Shown here piece after piece: positions 11,964-22,395 of a DNA stretch of 64,000 bases (the first letter of the stretch is position 1; every line of letters begins with the position of its first letter). Under the pieces are notes generated by a model. It made no database searches. It saw only the letters and a program-made list of their open reading frames with translations, and had not been told where the DNA came from. A program made the translations under genes and the position numbers. The stretch spans positions 3,348,001 through 3,412,000 of the forward strand of contig CM074766.1 of the NCBI GenBank assembly GCA_037355855.1. The letters are read 5' to 3'. This DNA is from Pseudo-nitzschia pungens (Eukaryota; Bacillariophyta; Bacillariophyceae; Bacillariales; Bacillariaceae).

Positions 11964-12145
11964 CGAATAAAAATATTTCGACACAAGTATTTTGTGCTGT
12001 ATTTGCTGGTCTAGTTTTCCAAATAATCGAGGAAATTATAAATTTAGTTCAAACACCCCTTATTGTTCATCAGATCAAGATTACATAAAGCCAAGTTTTC
12101 TCAAAACTTGAAGGGCGAAATTGTACCTTCAACATGAAAGTTGCA

Positions 12146-13351
12146 TTAAAGCTCTTCCTTTTCTTCAGTTTCAACCACGATAGGAACATCTTCCAAAAAG
12201 AAGTTTCCGACGACTGGCAAATGGGGGGCGTTCCCAGAGGCGCCGATTCGAGCACCAGATAGAAAGCAAGCCAAACCGATCACGATCAATTGCATGAGCG
12301 ACGACAACATGCCTCCATTCCCATTTCCTTTTCCCTGACTATTTCCTGAAGATCTACCACCTTGTTTATTTTCTAGTGCAGATCTGGCCGCCATTTCCCG
12401 ATTATAGTCTCGTTTGGTCTGCTCTAACGTGTTGCTAAGAATATCTCTTTCCGCTGTCAAGTTGACACTGAAGGATACAAGTTCATCATACTTGCGTCTC
12501 AGATTCGAAAGCTCCGCAGATATTTGTTCCGCAGACATATCCGTCAGCTTTGAGTGCGCTGTCGACTCCAAATTAGGTGTCACGCCCTTCGTCTTTGGCG
12601 CAACACTCTTTGCTGGAGCTACACTCGAAGTAGCACCTGTTCCGGACGACGGGGAATCAACGATGTGGCGAACGTGTAACTTTTTGTTTTGCAAAACGGC
12701 CGTAGATCCACCGCTTGAGATCGAATTCCACAAAGAGGTCAGAGAATCATATAATTCCGATTGACTTCCAGACTTCTTCGCAGCGAAAGAATTGTCGACT
12801 GTGCAAGATTGAACCAGAAATTTATCTTTCGAATGATCCAAACCGGATTGACCCAAACGCTCATATGATTGCAACAGAACCTGTTTATCTTTTTCTACCA
12901 ACAAAATCGATATAGTTTCGGAGGTGCCAGGTGCGATCAAACCTTGGTTGGGTCTCACGAGATACCGGCGTGGTTGTGTTGTTTTGACCTACGACACCGA
13001 GTCGCGTATTAGATTGTTGAAACCACGTAAATTGATGCGTGAGGAAAATTCCAATTTGAGGTGTTTTCATGTTGAGCACGGGGAGTCGCGTCCATTTTAT
13101 CCCGTTTCCTACCGTGAGCTGTTGCCCACCAGACTCTCCATATTTTATCCAAACATCTGGTTTTCGAATAGCACTTCATGATATGTAGATTTGTTGCGTC
13201 GACCACAACCAGCACTTACCTTGAACGCAATGTAGTCGCTTGTCCCACCTCCGTGTCTCAAAGTCATCATGCATCGTGGCGTTGCTTCATTCGGAGACAA
13301 GGTGAACACTAGTTCTGATTCAGGGTCGATCTGCAAGGTGTGACCTGCCAT
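12146..13351 (-). CDS. VAP-like MSP-domain membrane protein, 324 aa (2 exons)
   Basis: Exon 1 is 13351-13220 and exon 2 is 12988-12146; the 231-nt intron has a GTAAGT donor and a TAG acceptor. Joined, they give an N-terminal major sperm protein (MSP) domain of about 125 residues. It has LQIDPESELVF, then IAFK+VKTTQPRRYLVRPN+G and DKFLVQS, the usual VAP signatures for binding FFAT-motif proteins. Residues about 200-255 form a coiled coil. Near the C-terminus LMQLIVIGLACFLSGARIG is a single membrane span, followed by an unusually long acidic tail of about 40 residues. The family tethers the ER to other membranes; the expected site is the ER membrane with the MSP domain in the cytosol. The tail makes it atypical for a tail-anchored protein. 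Confidence 0.9.
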
Positions 13352-14046
13352 GGTGAATTACACTTTTCCTTCAATAGGTTATCTGTAGCGCTTGGCTTGG
13401 ATAAAGCAAGTGTGCATGAGAAGGTGGCAAGCACTTACACACCAAAAGCACTAGTACTTCCGGTGACTTTGTCAAACCTTTTGGCGAAGCGATAAATCCC
13501 GTTGTTGTAGTCGTGTGGTTATCTGCTTACCCTACCGTACTACAAGTACTTCTAATTACGTGTCATTCACTCGTAGACCGTGGCTGTAATCGTTACTCCT
13601 AGTCAGTAACTTACTGGATGCTGTATTCACTCTTCACTTGCACTGTGAAATTTTAGTATTTCCCCCCATCATGAATTTCGAACTTAAAATAGCCGTTGCT
13701 AAATCTACGCGCAAGCAAGGTTCCGATTGGGGGGTGAAAAAGAATGCTGTAATTGTTATTGACGTAGACGGTAACCTTACGAGTAATTAAGATCTTACTG
13801 ACGCCATGGTAACTTAGGTCTTGAATGCATAATCTTACCGGGTACTAGTACGAGTTTAGTCGTACCTGGAGATCCATACCGGAATGTCCGTTAAGTCCGA
13901 TATGGTACTGGACGTACGAACTCCTATATACGGTAATTACCAGTACATGATGTCTGTAAAAATTTGCTGTGCATGTTCTCGTGGCAGATGCTCTTCCGAG
14001 TAGAAGTACAAGGTAACCTTAACCTTATTGAATACTGTCCTGTAAG
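13352..14046. other. Intergenic, upstream of the VAP gene
   Basis: No gene is seen. It should hold the VAP promoter. It contains several copies of the recurring GTAAGG/CCTTAC-type words (GGTAACCTTACGAG near 13770, AGGTAACCTTAACCTTATT near 14010). It ends at the left inverted repeat starting at 14047. Confidence 0.6.
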
Positions 14047-14454
14047 GCAGGGGTCATAATTAGAAGAGGTGTGCCACGATCACGAAAAATTGGTGATTCA
14101 TATTCCATGTGTGGTCCAAATTAAAAAAATGTCCCTCAGACAATTTTTTTCTTCTCATAATTTACTGCGTATCACTAGTAAAAGTGTACCTGATAAACCA
14201 ACTTACCAAGTACACTTCCAACCACTTTCCAACTTTTAAATTTGATATGCAGTTTACGTATATAGTTGAGAGTCAAGTAGTAACTACCTTTTTCAGTTTA
14301 TGTCCGTCTGCTGTCTGATATTGCTGATTCAAACTACCAGTGATCTTTGCCTTCCACCTGGAATATAAAATACAAAATCGGATTGTCTGTCTGTCATCTG
14401 TTTTATTTTTATTCAATTCAAAGCTTCCACTTGGAACCAAAATTTGGACCATCC

Positions 14455-14778
14455 TGTGACACTGTAGTGTAGCTACAATCATGAATGAATAATTAACTGA
14501 ATCCCACATGGGAATGGAATGTAATATAAATCTTCGAGGATGGATACATTTAATATGTGTCCTAATTATTATGGTCGAGTCCCAGAAGATGATATATGCC
14601 TAATCGTGGGAATCGACAATGAAACAACATTTATGGCAGAGCATGCCAAAATGTGGTTATGCTCGCGACCTCAAATTTTATATGTTTCCATTCTCAATTC
14701 GAGTAACAATATTCCGTAAAGTATCTAAACATTCACAATATTCATACCACTCCAAAAATTCTACCTTAACGTGTAACA
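14455..14778 (+). repeat. Solo LTR (324 bp) with CATCC target duplication
   Basis: It starts TGTGACACTGTAG and ends GTGTAACA. It is flanked by CATCC at 14450-14454 and 14779-14783, a 5-bp duplication typical of LTR integration. No internal sequence is left, so the element was lost by LTR-LTR recombination. It is a relative of the solo LTR at 45789-46108: both contain TATGGTCGAGTCCCAGAA and TTTATGGCAGAGCATGCC. Confidence 0.93.
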
Positions 14779-14943
14779 CATCCATCCAAATAAATTACTT
14801 TAGCTTCCATCCATCAAGACTGAAAATGAGTAACATATTAAGAATCCTCATAAAAATTGGGCTAGTTACAATATTCACATATTACTCTGTTACAATTTTT
14901 GATGGAGGTTATAGATTGAAGTGTAATAGTTTTTGTTAGTATT

Positions 14944-15343
14944 GAGTGATTCCCGAAACTATATGCCTTCATATAATATCCTAGATTATATGCCTTCATT
15001 CTTTTTGGCGCACCGAACGGAGAACCGTTAAAAATGGATGACAGACAGGCATGTCGAAGGCCTATTTTAGAATTTGGAATCTTGTTTCGAAAAACAAAAA
15101 ATGCTCTCTTTATTTATTCACTGCGCGTGTATCGACAATTTTTAGCGCGCGATTATTGTTTTCAAGATTCCCTAGAAATTTTATTCTGGTTGCATATTCT
15201 GGAGGAGGCAAATTTGTCTCCTCCAGAATATGAAAAAATCGGTTAAAAATTTCATATAAGTATGTTACAGGCGACAAATAATATGTGTGCCACGTCACGA
15301 ATAATGTAATATTACATGTGCATATTAGTTTCGGGAATCACTC
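14944..15343. mobile_element. MITE, 400 bp, TIR GAGTGATTCCCGAAACT
   Basis: Perfect 17-bp inverted ends (GAGTGATTCCCGAAACT at 14944, complement ending at 15343), flanked by ATT on both sides (14941-14943, 15344-15346). A 3-bp duplication fits the PIF/Harbinger superfamily. Internal sequence GGCCTATTTTAGAATTTGGA is shared with the larger MITE at 44394-44954 (GGCCTATTTTGGAATTAGGA). It has no coding capacity and would need a transposase in trans. Confidence 0.9.
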
Positions 15344-15503
15344 ATTATGCAGTGAAAGTGGGAAAAAAGATTGGGGTTGAGGGAAGTTTTTCTTATTTGG
15401 ACCACACATGGAATACAGAGTGCTTTTTTTTACTAGCATATATATGACAAACACGGATGATGGACAGACATTGTGGCACACCCCTTCTAATTATGACCCC
15501 TGC

Positions 15504-16653
15504 TTTAAGATACGGCACCTACCAGTACCTGTACCAAAAAAATTGTTGACACAAACTACAAACTACTTCCGAGTACATACTTTGTACATACAGTAATCAG
15601 AGCATGTGACGATAATTTAGAGTAATGGTGGTGCTTTATTCAAAGTATCAAATTCAGCTAACTTTGGTTTTAACAATGCTTGTGCCTGGTATAGCATTCA
15701 AAGTACATGGGCTCACATTGCTTTTCATTGGCATGGTTCTTGGCAAATATAGTTGAGGAACTCAAAGAGGATAATTTATGATGTCAGGATAAAAGCCAAA
15801 GTTGACTGAATGTTCACATTGAATAAAGAAGCGTTCATTCAGACCCAAACAGTAAAAAGTGTTCTGTATTAGCATTATTTACCAAGCAAAGCAATATAAA
15901 GATTAAAATGCACTCTGATTCCTACATGTGCAGAGAGATACACCTGCATATGGCTGAACTCCTACTATCCTTAATGAATTGAGTAAACAAATTTCAATAC
16001 AAATAGCAACATTCATTCCACTCTTAATCCAAATCAATATAAGTGATGCTGACACATAACCTGCTACTTCCTCCTAATCAGAATTGAACTTCAGAATTGT
16101 ATGTACGTGAGAGATATCAAAATACAAAAACCAGCAAGCATTAGCATTCTTAATGTCTAGCCAAGGTTCATGGATTCATGAATAGATTATAATGTAGTAG
16201 TAGTTTCAGCAGGAGATTAAAAAGGAATCATAATTATGCTTTGCAAGTCCAGAAGGAATTCTCTGCAAGTCCAGCACCATGGGAGCTAGATGATCAAGTA
16301 TTCCAACAGTGTTGTTAGTAACTGCATTATAAGGCCATTGAAGTCAAAGTGCAAACAAGTCTCTCTGGGGTCTACGGTACTGGTAATGCAAAGTAGGACG
16401 TAACCTCAAAATGAAGAGCACGTACCGGTATGCACAAAAAATATGAATCTCTGACACTTTTTGAACAAAAAAAATACGGGGAATAAATCTTACTTCCTAA
16501 TCACGAAGCACATCGGGTGGTTGTTCGTTCATTTTTTGTTAATTAATCTCACCGGTGATGTGGTACGTACGTACCATACCAGTACAAAAATGTACAGTAG
16601 ATAGCTGGAATCATCATCGGCACGAAGTTTTTATGTGAAAAGATCGAACGAAG
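15504..16653. other. Intergenic, AT-rich
   Basis: No gene is supported; all frames are short. The segment 15600-16300 is AT-rich with many stops. Around 16380 and 16560 there are clusters of TACGTACGTACC and GTACCGGTA words. It probably holds the upstream region of the thioredoxin-like gene. Confidence 0.6.
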
Positions 16654-16719
16654 AAAAAAGTGGCGCGGTTCTTCCTTCTGTCCGTTTTCGCACAGAAGGA
16701 AGGACCGCGCCACTTTTTT
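16654..16719. repeat. 28-bp-stem hairpin
   Basis: AAAAAAGTGGCGCGGTTCTT...CTGT (16654-16681) pairs with its complement (16692-16719) with one mismatch that would be a G-U pair in RNA. The loop is CCGTTTTCGC (10 nt). It lies about 200 bp before the start codon of the thioredoxin-like gene. It could be a small foldback element, a structured 5' leader or a small-RNA precursor; nothing in the sequence decides which. Confidence 0.9.
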
Positions 16720-16915
16720 CCCTCTTTTTGGGTGATCTGATTGGCTCAATCAAGCCGGCGAGCTCGAGAGTAGGCAGGAAACGAACAAAATCTCAAGGAG
16801 GTATCATGAATTTCGTTCCAGATCAAAAACATGCCTTCAGCGGTCTCACATTTTACTTCACAACTTCGTCAAGACCATCACATCAATCTTCCACAACCGA
16901 AAGGAAGTGAAAACG

Positions 16916-17653
16916 ATGCCAGCCGTAACCCTTCCGAAGTTACCACTTGTCTGCCTGAAGACAGCAGATTTTAAGAATACCAATCAGGTTGTCCAAGGCA
17001 AAAACACTGTGATTGGTAAGTCGAAAAAAAAAAAACTAAGGAAACTTTTACTCCGTGAAGACGACGCTTTGTGTTAGCATACTTGATCTCATATTTTTTG
17101 CCAACAAATTACAGACTTCTGGACCACAAAATGCACTCGATGTCCTGATGCCCTGGACAAGCTCGATGAAATGGCCCAAGATCCAAAGTATCAGGATGTT
17201 CAATTTATTAGCATCTGTTGTGATCAGCTTGACGGTGCGCGGGGAATTATTGAAAAGGATGATGACTTGCGATGGCAAAATGTAAATCATTACTTCATGT
17301 CGAAAGAAGACAAAGAAACAGCAAAGAAATTACTAGGATTTCAGCAAGTACCATTCTATGTCGTTATGGACGAACATGGGGCGATCACACAGTCGGGAAG
17401 TGGACGACAAGTAGATTTCGACGACGTCCCTGGAGTCGTTCGACCTGAGTCTGACTCCGATTCTAGTGTCGAGTTCGTATCTGAGTCCGATGAAGAGAGC
17501 GATGGTTTTGATGATATGGGACTTGATTTTGAGCTCGACTTTGGAAATAGACTTTCGATAGAAGACGATTCAGACACTCAGGGAAGTTCGTCAAGTACGA
17601 GTAGTCCATTGGAAATACTTGATCAGTCCATCTTCGAATTAGATGATTTTTAG
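16916..17653 (+). CDS. Thioredoxin-like protein with acidic tail, 212 aa (2 exons)
   Basis: Exon 1 is 16916-17015 and exon 2 is 17115-17653. The 99-nt intron runs from GTAAGT to ACAG and splits the codon for Asp34. The joined protein shows a thioredoxin fold: DFWTTKCTRCP with redox Cys40 and Cys43 (CTRC instead of CGPC), a following helix, QFISICCD, and VPFYVVMDEHG, where VPF carries the usual cis-Pro. About 85 residues of Asp/Glu/Ser-rich tail follow. No clear signal or transit peptide is seen, so it is probably cytosolic. It could reduce disulfides or act as an adaptor; the partner is unknown. A strong hairpin lies upstream. Confidence 0.88.
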
Positions 17654-17892
17654 AGGGAATTAGGAATTCAGGGGATAATGAAATAAAGAAACTTGTATCA
17701 ATAGTGCATTCAAAGACTATACCATGCTGTACGGCATGGACGGGATGAATAGTGGAACTGCTAGACTAAATTGTATTTTTGTCTCTCAGTACGACCAAAT
17801 TATCACATCGACCGTATGTACTGTGGTTGTGCACTAGGAGGTATTTTGAAGCCTGTTGGGACAATCTATCCCTTAAGAGCTAATGTAGATGC

Positions 17893-19578
17893 CTACGAAA
17901 GAATTTGATCCACCTCTTCTGCTGTTACTTCCTTGATGCTCGTATGTTCCCAACCTCTGAAAGGCGGAGCTAGGAATTCATCTCCTCCATGTTTTTTCAC
18001 GTGTGCTAACCAATTAAGAAAATCAGGTTTTTTCATCAGTTTTCGTTGAGCCTTCGCCTCTCGAGCCATGCAATTCTCCATGTTTGCCTTTCGTTCTTTT
18101 CCCATTTTCATCAATTGATAAACTACACGCAGAGATAATGGAGACTGTTGCTCCATACGATCCACCAACTCCTCTGCGAGTGCGGGTGTTGAGAGATCCT
18201 CATTTTCCGCACCACTGGCCGCCACTTCCTTCAGGCGTTCGATCAAACCTTCCAGAGAATTTTCTTGCCTGAAAACAACATCCAACTCGGTAGCCATATC
18301 AACGAGGGTGCTGGAGAAAAATCCTTCATCCCAAGGAACGTGGTCAGTATCCAAGGACGCATCACCACAGCCATCTTCATAAACGGAGGTGAAATCAAAC
18401 GGAAAATCGTTAGATGAATCCGCGGAAACGTCAGAAATTTGAGAGATTAAGTTTGCAATGCTACGGTTTCGGAATCTTCCATTTGCATCGTGAAATTGAT
18501 TGGGGGTGGGGCGCTGTGATTGCAATTGTTGCTGCAAATAGTTCTGTTGCTGTTGATGACGATTTTGATTCTGAAGGTTTCTGCTTTGTCCATAAAGCTG
18601 TCTAGGCTTTCGTACCAGGCCTTGTTGATTCCACGGCGGTAGAGTTGCTAATTCTTCTTCTAATATGGGTAAGATACCCGAATCGCCTATCAAGTGTGTC
18701 GCTAAACCTGTCTCAATCATGTCTGATGCATTTGCTTCGTACCCCGCTAGTGCCATAATCATACCACATCCAGAATATTTTTTTGATTCCTGATCAAACT
18801 CCCAGCCAAGCCTCGGCAGAATGTAGGAATATCCAATAGGATCAAACGAAAGGCCGCGGGACGGGTTCAGAATTGCCATGGAAGATTCCTCAGTCGCCAG
18901 AACGTACGAACCCATGCACAGAGCGTAGCCACCGTCAGTAACAGCTCCATGTGGCATAGTGATGATAGGAATTTTTGTTTCGGCACCGTATCCCTGCACT
19001 GCCACAGCTACCTTTCGAAGCGATTCCAACAAGTAGTCAATGTGGTCACTGTTATCAGGGTCGATTTTGACTGGGTTGTATCCTCCAGATACATACCACG
19101 TATGATCGGGTGCGGGGTCCACATCAAAACCCACACCGGAAAAGTTCACTTCCTTGCGTTGAGTTAGATACCGGGGCAAACAATTGTTGTCAATGCCCTT
19201 TCCTTTTTTATCAAAGTCTCCTCTTCCATAGTCGACTTGGTCGTCCGTAGCGATCAACAAGCTATTGATCCCCTCGCTCTTGGACAAAGCCCGGATTCGA
19301 TGTGCCAATCCCTCGAGATCTTCTGCCTCGAGGTATGGATCCAACAGAAAGGCGCGACGACTGTTACCCATAGATCTCATAGAGACGCTGGCGAGACGTG
19401 AATCGCCGGTGACATTAGTGTAGTCACTTGCACGGGTAGGCACTCGCCTCACGGTCAAAGGGACCTCAGCGGACTGTGCCATCTCCACCATCCGCGCAGC
19501 CTCTGCTGAAGCCTCCTTCGCCATCTGTTTCGAAATGCGAGGACGGGTGACAACCCGGGATGCAACCGCGCTCACCAT
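17893..19578 (-). CDS. 3-hydroxyisobutyryl-CoA hydrolase-like protein, 561 aa
   Basis: A member of the enoyl-CoA hydratase/isomerase superfamily, ECH_2 type. Residues 1-40 are basic, Ala/Ser-rich and fit a mitochondrial transit peptide. The core runs over about residues 80-320: LESLRKVAVAVQGYG, PIITMPHGAVTDGGYAL (oxyanion-hole segment) and GLATHLIGDSG. A Gln-rich insertion follows at about 340-375. The C-terminal ECH_2 part at about 440-561 ends FRGWEHTSIKEVTAEEVDQIL. The family hydrolyses 3-hydroxyisobutyryl-CoA in valine breakdown. Here the segment that usually carries the catalytic Glu (MPE-T-IGLFPDVGG) reads LNPSRGLSFDPIGYS, so activity may be altered or lost. It is longer than usual (about 380-410 aa) because of the inserts. 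Confidence 0.82.
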   Translation of the reverse strand: MVSAVASRVVTRPRISKQMAKEASAEAARMVEMAQSAEVPLTVRRVPTRASDYTNVTGDSRLASVSMRSMGNSRRAFLLDPYLEAEDLEGLAHRIRALSKSEGINSLLIATDDQVDYGRGDFDKKGKGIDNNCLPRYLTQRKEVNFSGVGFDVDPAPDHTWYVSGGYNPVKIDPDNSDHIDYLLESLRKVAVAVQGYGAETKIPIITMPHGAVTDGGYALCMGSYVLATEESSMAILNPSRGLSFDPIGYSYILPRLGWEFDQESKKYSGCGMIMALAGYEANASDMIETGLATHLIGDSGILPILEEELATLPPWNQQGLVRKPRQLYGQSRNLQNQNRHQQQQNYLQQQLQSQRPTPNQFHDANGRFRNRSIANLISQISDVSADSSNDFPFDFTSVYEDGCGDASLDTDHVPWDEGFFSSTLVDMATELDVVFRQENSLEGLIERLKEVAASGAENEDLSTPALAEELVDRMEQQSPLSLRVVYQLMKMGKERKANMENCMAREAKAQRKLMKKPDFLNWLAHVKKHGGDEFLAPPFRGWEHTSIKEVTAEEVDQILS

Positions 19579-20369
19579 TATTGCTGCTGGATTTCGTTGC
19601 AGTGAATTTCGATTCGAGCTGATCGGAACAAAATGCTTGCCCTTCTAATAGTTGGTTGCTAAGGATTTATTTTGATGTCTACTGCGTCGAAGTGGTGTGA
19701 GCATGGCCTGCACCTCAAAAGTTTGGGACCCATTCAACCATCCGGTACAGGTTCTGGTACAGCTATGTGCTGGACCGTACCAACCTGCTATCGTTATTTC
19801 TTGTAGCGGTAAACCTTACTAAGCTCAATTTACTCGTACAAGTACTCGTGCCGTATTACGTACCACCTGGTCCGAGTAATGTTTCTGTGCAATACGTACC
19901 AGTTACAGTAATGAACAACGTACGGTAGTCCTATGTATCGGTATGTACAGTACCGTACTGGTCCCAAACTCTTTAACCTCGCTGTCTCGATCTCAAAATA
20001 ATAAGTTCATGGTATGGTCTGTCGGCGTCGGGATTAAAAAAAAAAACGGCAAAGGCAACTTATTCGTACAGAGATGTACAGTAAACCTTACTACCGTACC
20101 AGAAACAACTAAGATCTTACGTACCCGTAACTTAAAATTGTGTGCTTGTGTGCTTGTATGACCATCTTCAAAGATGAAGAAAACTTGTCGAAGGAGTCCG
20201 TGCCAATAACAGTGCTGCGCGAAGGAAGAATCGCACGGAACAGCAGAAGCGTTAGCGAGCGAACAGGTGAAATTCACTCGGACTTGACATGAAGTCGATC
20301 CTTCTCCTTCTGAACACCATACTCGTATTGACGTTAGTACGGTATTAAACACTCCATATCAGCCTCACG
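19579..20369. other. Divergent promoter region
   Basis: It lies between the minus-strand hydrolase-like gene and the plus-strand 93-aa gene, which are divergently transcribed. No coding frame is supported. It contains many TACGTACC, GTACCGTAC and GTAAACCTTAC words between about 19740 and 20110. Confidence 0.6.
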
Positions 20370-20808
20370 ATGTCGTTCTTCGCTGCTGGACGAGCAACTT
20401 CCCAGGCCACTAGCCGAGTGCTATCTCGTCGAATGTCGACGGCTCCAAGATTGCACAAAGCCAAGGACGAATGGGCGAAGTTTGCTAGCAAACGGCCTGC
20501 TCCCGATGTGAGTCCTCTCTTGTTGAAGACGCAGTAGGATCCCGCGCATCCACACTGAAATGCCGCGGCCGCTTCAATCACCTTATTCACTTAATGCATC
20601 AATCAATCAAAAGCCACGTAACTAACCCATTCGTTGTGCTCGCTCTTTCAATTTTTCTTTCCAGCACCTGGATGCACACAAATGCTTTCACCCTCCTTAC
20701 AATCCGGCTGTGATCGGAGGAGGACTCATTATGGTATGGGTAATCGGTTATGGAAGCATGTACTTTGGCTTTGCTTGGCAACAAAAGAAGCAGGGATACT
20801 GGAAATAA
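20370..20808 (+). CDS. Small mitochondrial-type single-span protein, 93 aa (2 exons)
   Basis: Exon 1 is 20370-20507 and exon 2 is 20665-20808, with a GTGAGT donor and a TTTCCAG acceptor (157-nt intron, phase 0). Residues 1-25 are Arg/Ser/Thr-rich without acids, like a mitochondrial presequence. Then come HKAKDEWAKFASKRPAPD, HKCFHPPYNPAVIGGGL, one hydrophobic span (IMVWVIGYGSMYFGFAW) and a short basic tail, QQKKQGYWK. Size and layout match small respiratory-chain subunits such as cytochrome c oxidase VIIa-type proteins, but I cannot prove which subunit. The clean splice join supports a real gene although neither exon alone is long. Confidence 0.78.
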
Positions 20809-22395
20809 GGATCCGTTTTCGTCGTCCGTTCTATCGAGTTCTTTAAGGGCGGCAAGAGGATGGACATTGGCACATCCCATGTCATGTTGTCGACTGGTGC
20901 GCATGGATGTCTTCGCAACAAGAGAGTAAATAATAAAATCCGAGGATTCTTTTTTTGCTATGCAGTCTGCTATGCAGATTTTGAATGTAGAGCTTAGAAT
21001 CGCCTCATTCCGTGGTTAACCCATGGTATCGATCCAATACAACAATACTATTTTCTTATAGTTTGAATTTATGATTTCATCTGTGGAATGTTTGCAGGAT
21101 TCATTAGTCAATCAAGAAGCACAAGAAACATCTCCTTCATTATTGTGAATAGGTAGATGCAATTGCATAGTAAAACATTGATCAAAACATCCCATCTCTT
21201 TTTCTGCCAAAACCTGGACTGATAGCGAAACAATGAAAAACTTCTGATTAACAGTTTTGGTATTAGTCTAGTAGGTATGGCTTATCAGCTGGAGACATTA
21301 TGAAAAGATTAAAAACAGGTGACAGGGGCAAGTAATATACAAAGAACTAATCCAGGAGCAAGAGACTGAAGCATATACAAGAAGGTCGGTTTCCAATGAA
21401 ATGGGGTGCATGTTTCATCCCAGAAACAAAGACTACTGTCCTGTGCGACAAATGTGGGCAGAGGTCAACAGGTGGTGTTTGACATCTGCATTTCAAAGCT
21501 GATGGAAGAGCCAAACCAAAGAGATGTTTCTTATGATTCAACCAGAGATCATTGGCAGTATTGCTCAAGTTGGTGGTTTGACTGCAGCAGCAGCAAATAG
21601 AGTTACTGACAAATGGAGAACAACAAGTTCAAACTTGCTTCTAGCTAGATAGAGGATATTGTTCCCACACTATGCAACATCTTAATTTTGCTTTTTTATT
21701 TCATAGTTTTCCTCGCGGAGGAGTTCTAAAATTTTGGATTGCGTGAGGAGGACTGCTGTTTCAATGGCAATTGGTGTGAACGTTGTGAAGAGAAATCTCT
21801 GACAGACTTGTTCCAATTCAAACATGCTCCACGTTGAAAGCAGCCTAAGTGCATGTCTTCGTCACTTGTTGTTTGCTTGCTTTGAGTGGATGCACACCTA
21901 ATCTTAATGTGCACTCGTTCTTGGAATGCACAGATCTTGTGATTTTGACCTCTGCAGAAAGCCAATTTTGGTGACGGGCTTGTTTGCTTTGGTTGGTTAT
22001 TCGCGTGCGAGTCGTGCAAGATCTTTGCGATTTTCGCATAAATAAATACTGTACGTAATTACGTACGGTACTAGTAGTACTCTTACTTCTAAGTAAGGTT
22101 ACTGGTACATGGCAGGTGCAAGAATGACAGCTTTCGTGCTCGCCCTGCGGTCTACTGTATCTCACCTAGTTAGGTATCCGAATTCGAGTACAAGTAGTCG
22201 GGGCATACGGTAGGGTAACTGGTTCCGGAGCGAAACTTGACCAAGACTACCACTGAGGTACAAAAGAGGGACGGACTGTCCGATGGGAAAAGGATGCTGG
22301 GGTAATGTTGCCGCGGACCATTGATACTACAGGGCATTATTAGTAAAACTTCTCCGCAAAGTTGTAGCAGAAGTACTGATCTATATCTAAAAGCG
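20809..22395. other. Intergenic, no gene seen
   Basis: 1.6 kb with only short frames. No transposon ends were recognised. Near 22060-22110 there is a cluster of TACGTACGGTACTAGTAGTA and AAGTAAGGTTACTGGTAC words. The last 200 bp lie upstream of the DEK-like gene. Confidence 0.55.

Larger units (their letters stand above)
14047..15503. mobile_element. TIR element with nested solo LTR and MITE
   Basis: The ends are inverted: GCAGGGGTCATAATTAGAAG at 14047 and its complement ending at 15503. Similarity continues inward through GTGTGCCAC and, about 70-80 bp in, ATTCCATGTGTGGTCCAAAT on both sides. No transposase is encoded. Inside sit a solo LTR (14455-14778) and a 400-bp MITE (14944-15343), each with its own target duplication, so this element is the oldest of the three. 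TAAG occurs beside both ends but not symmetrically, so its own target duplication is uncertain. Confidence 0.8.
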
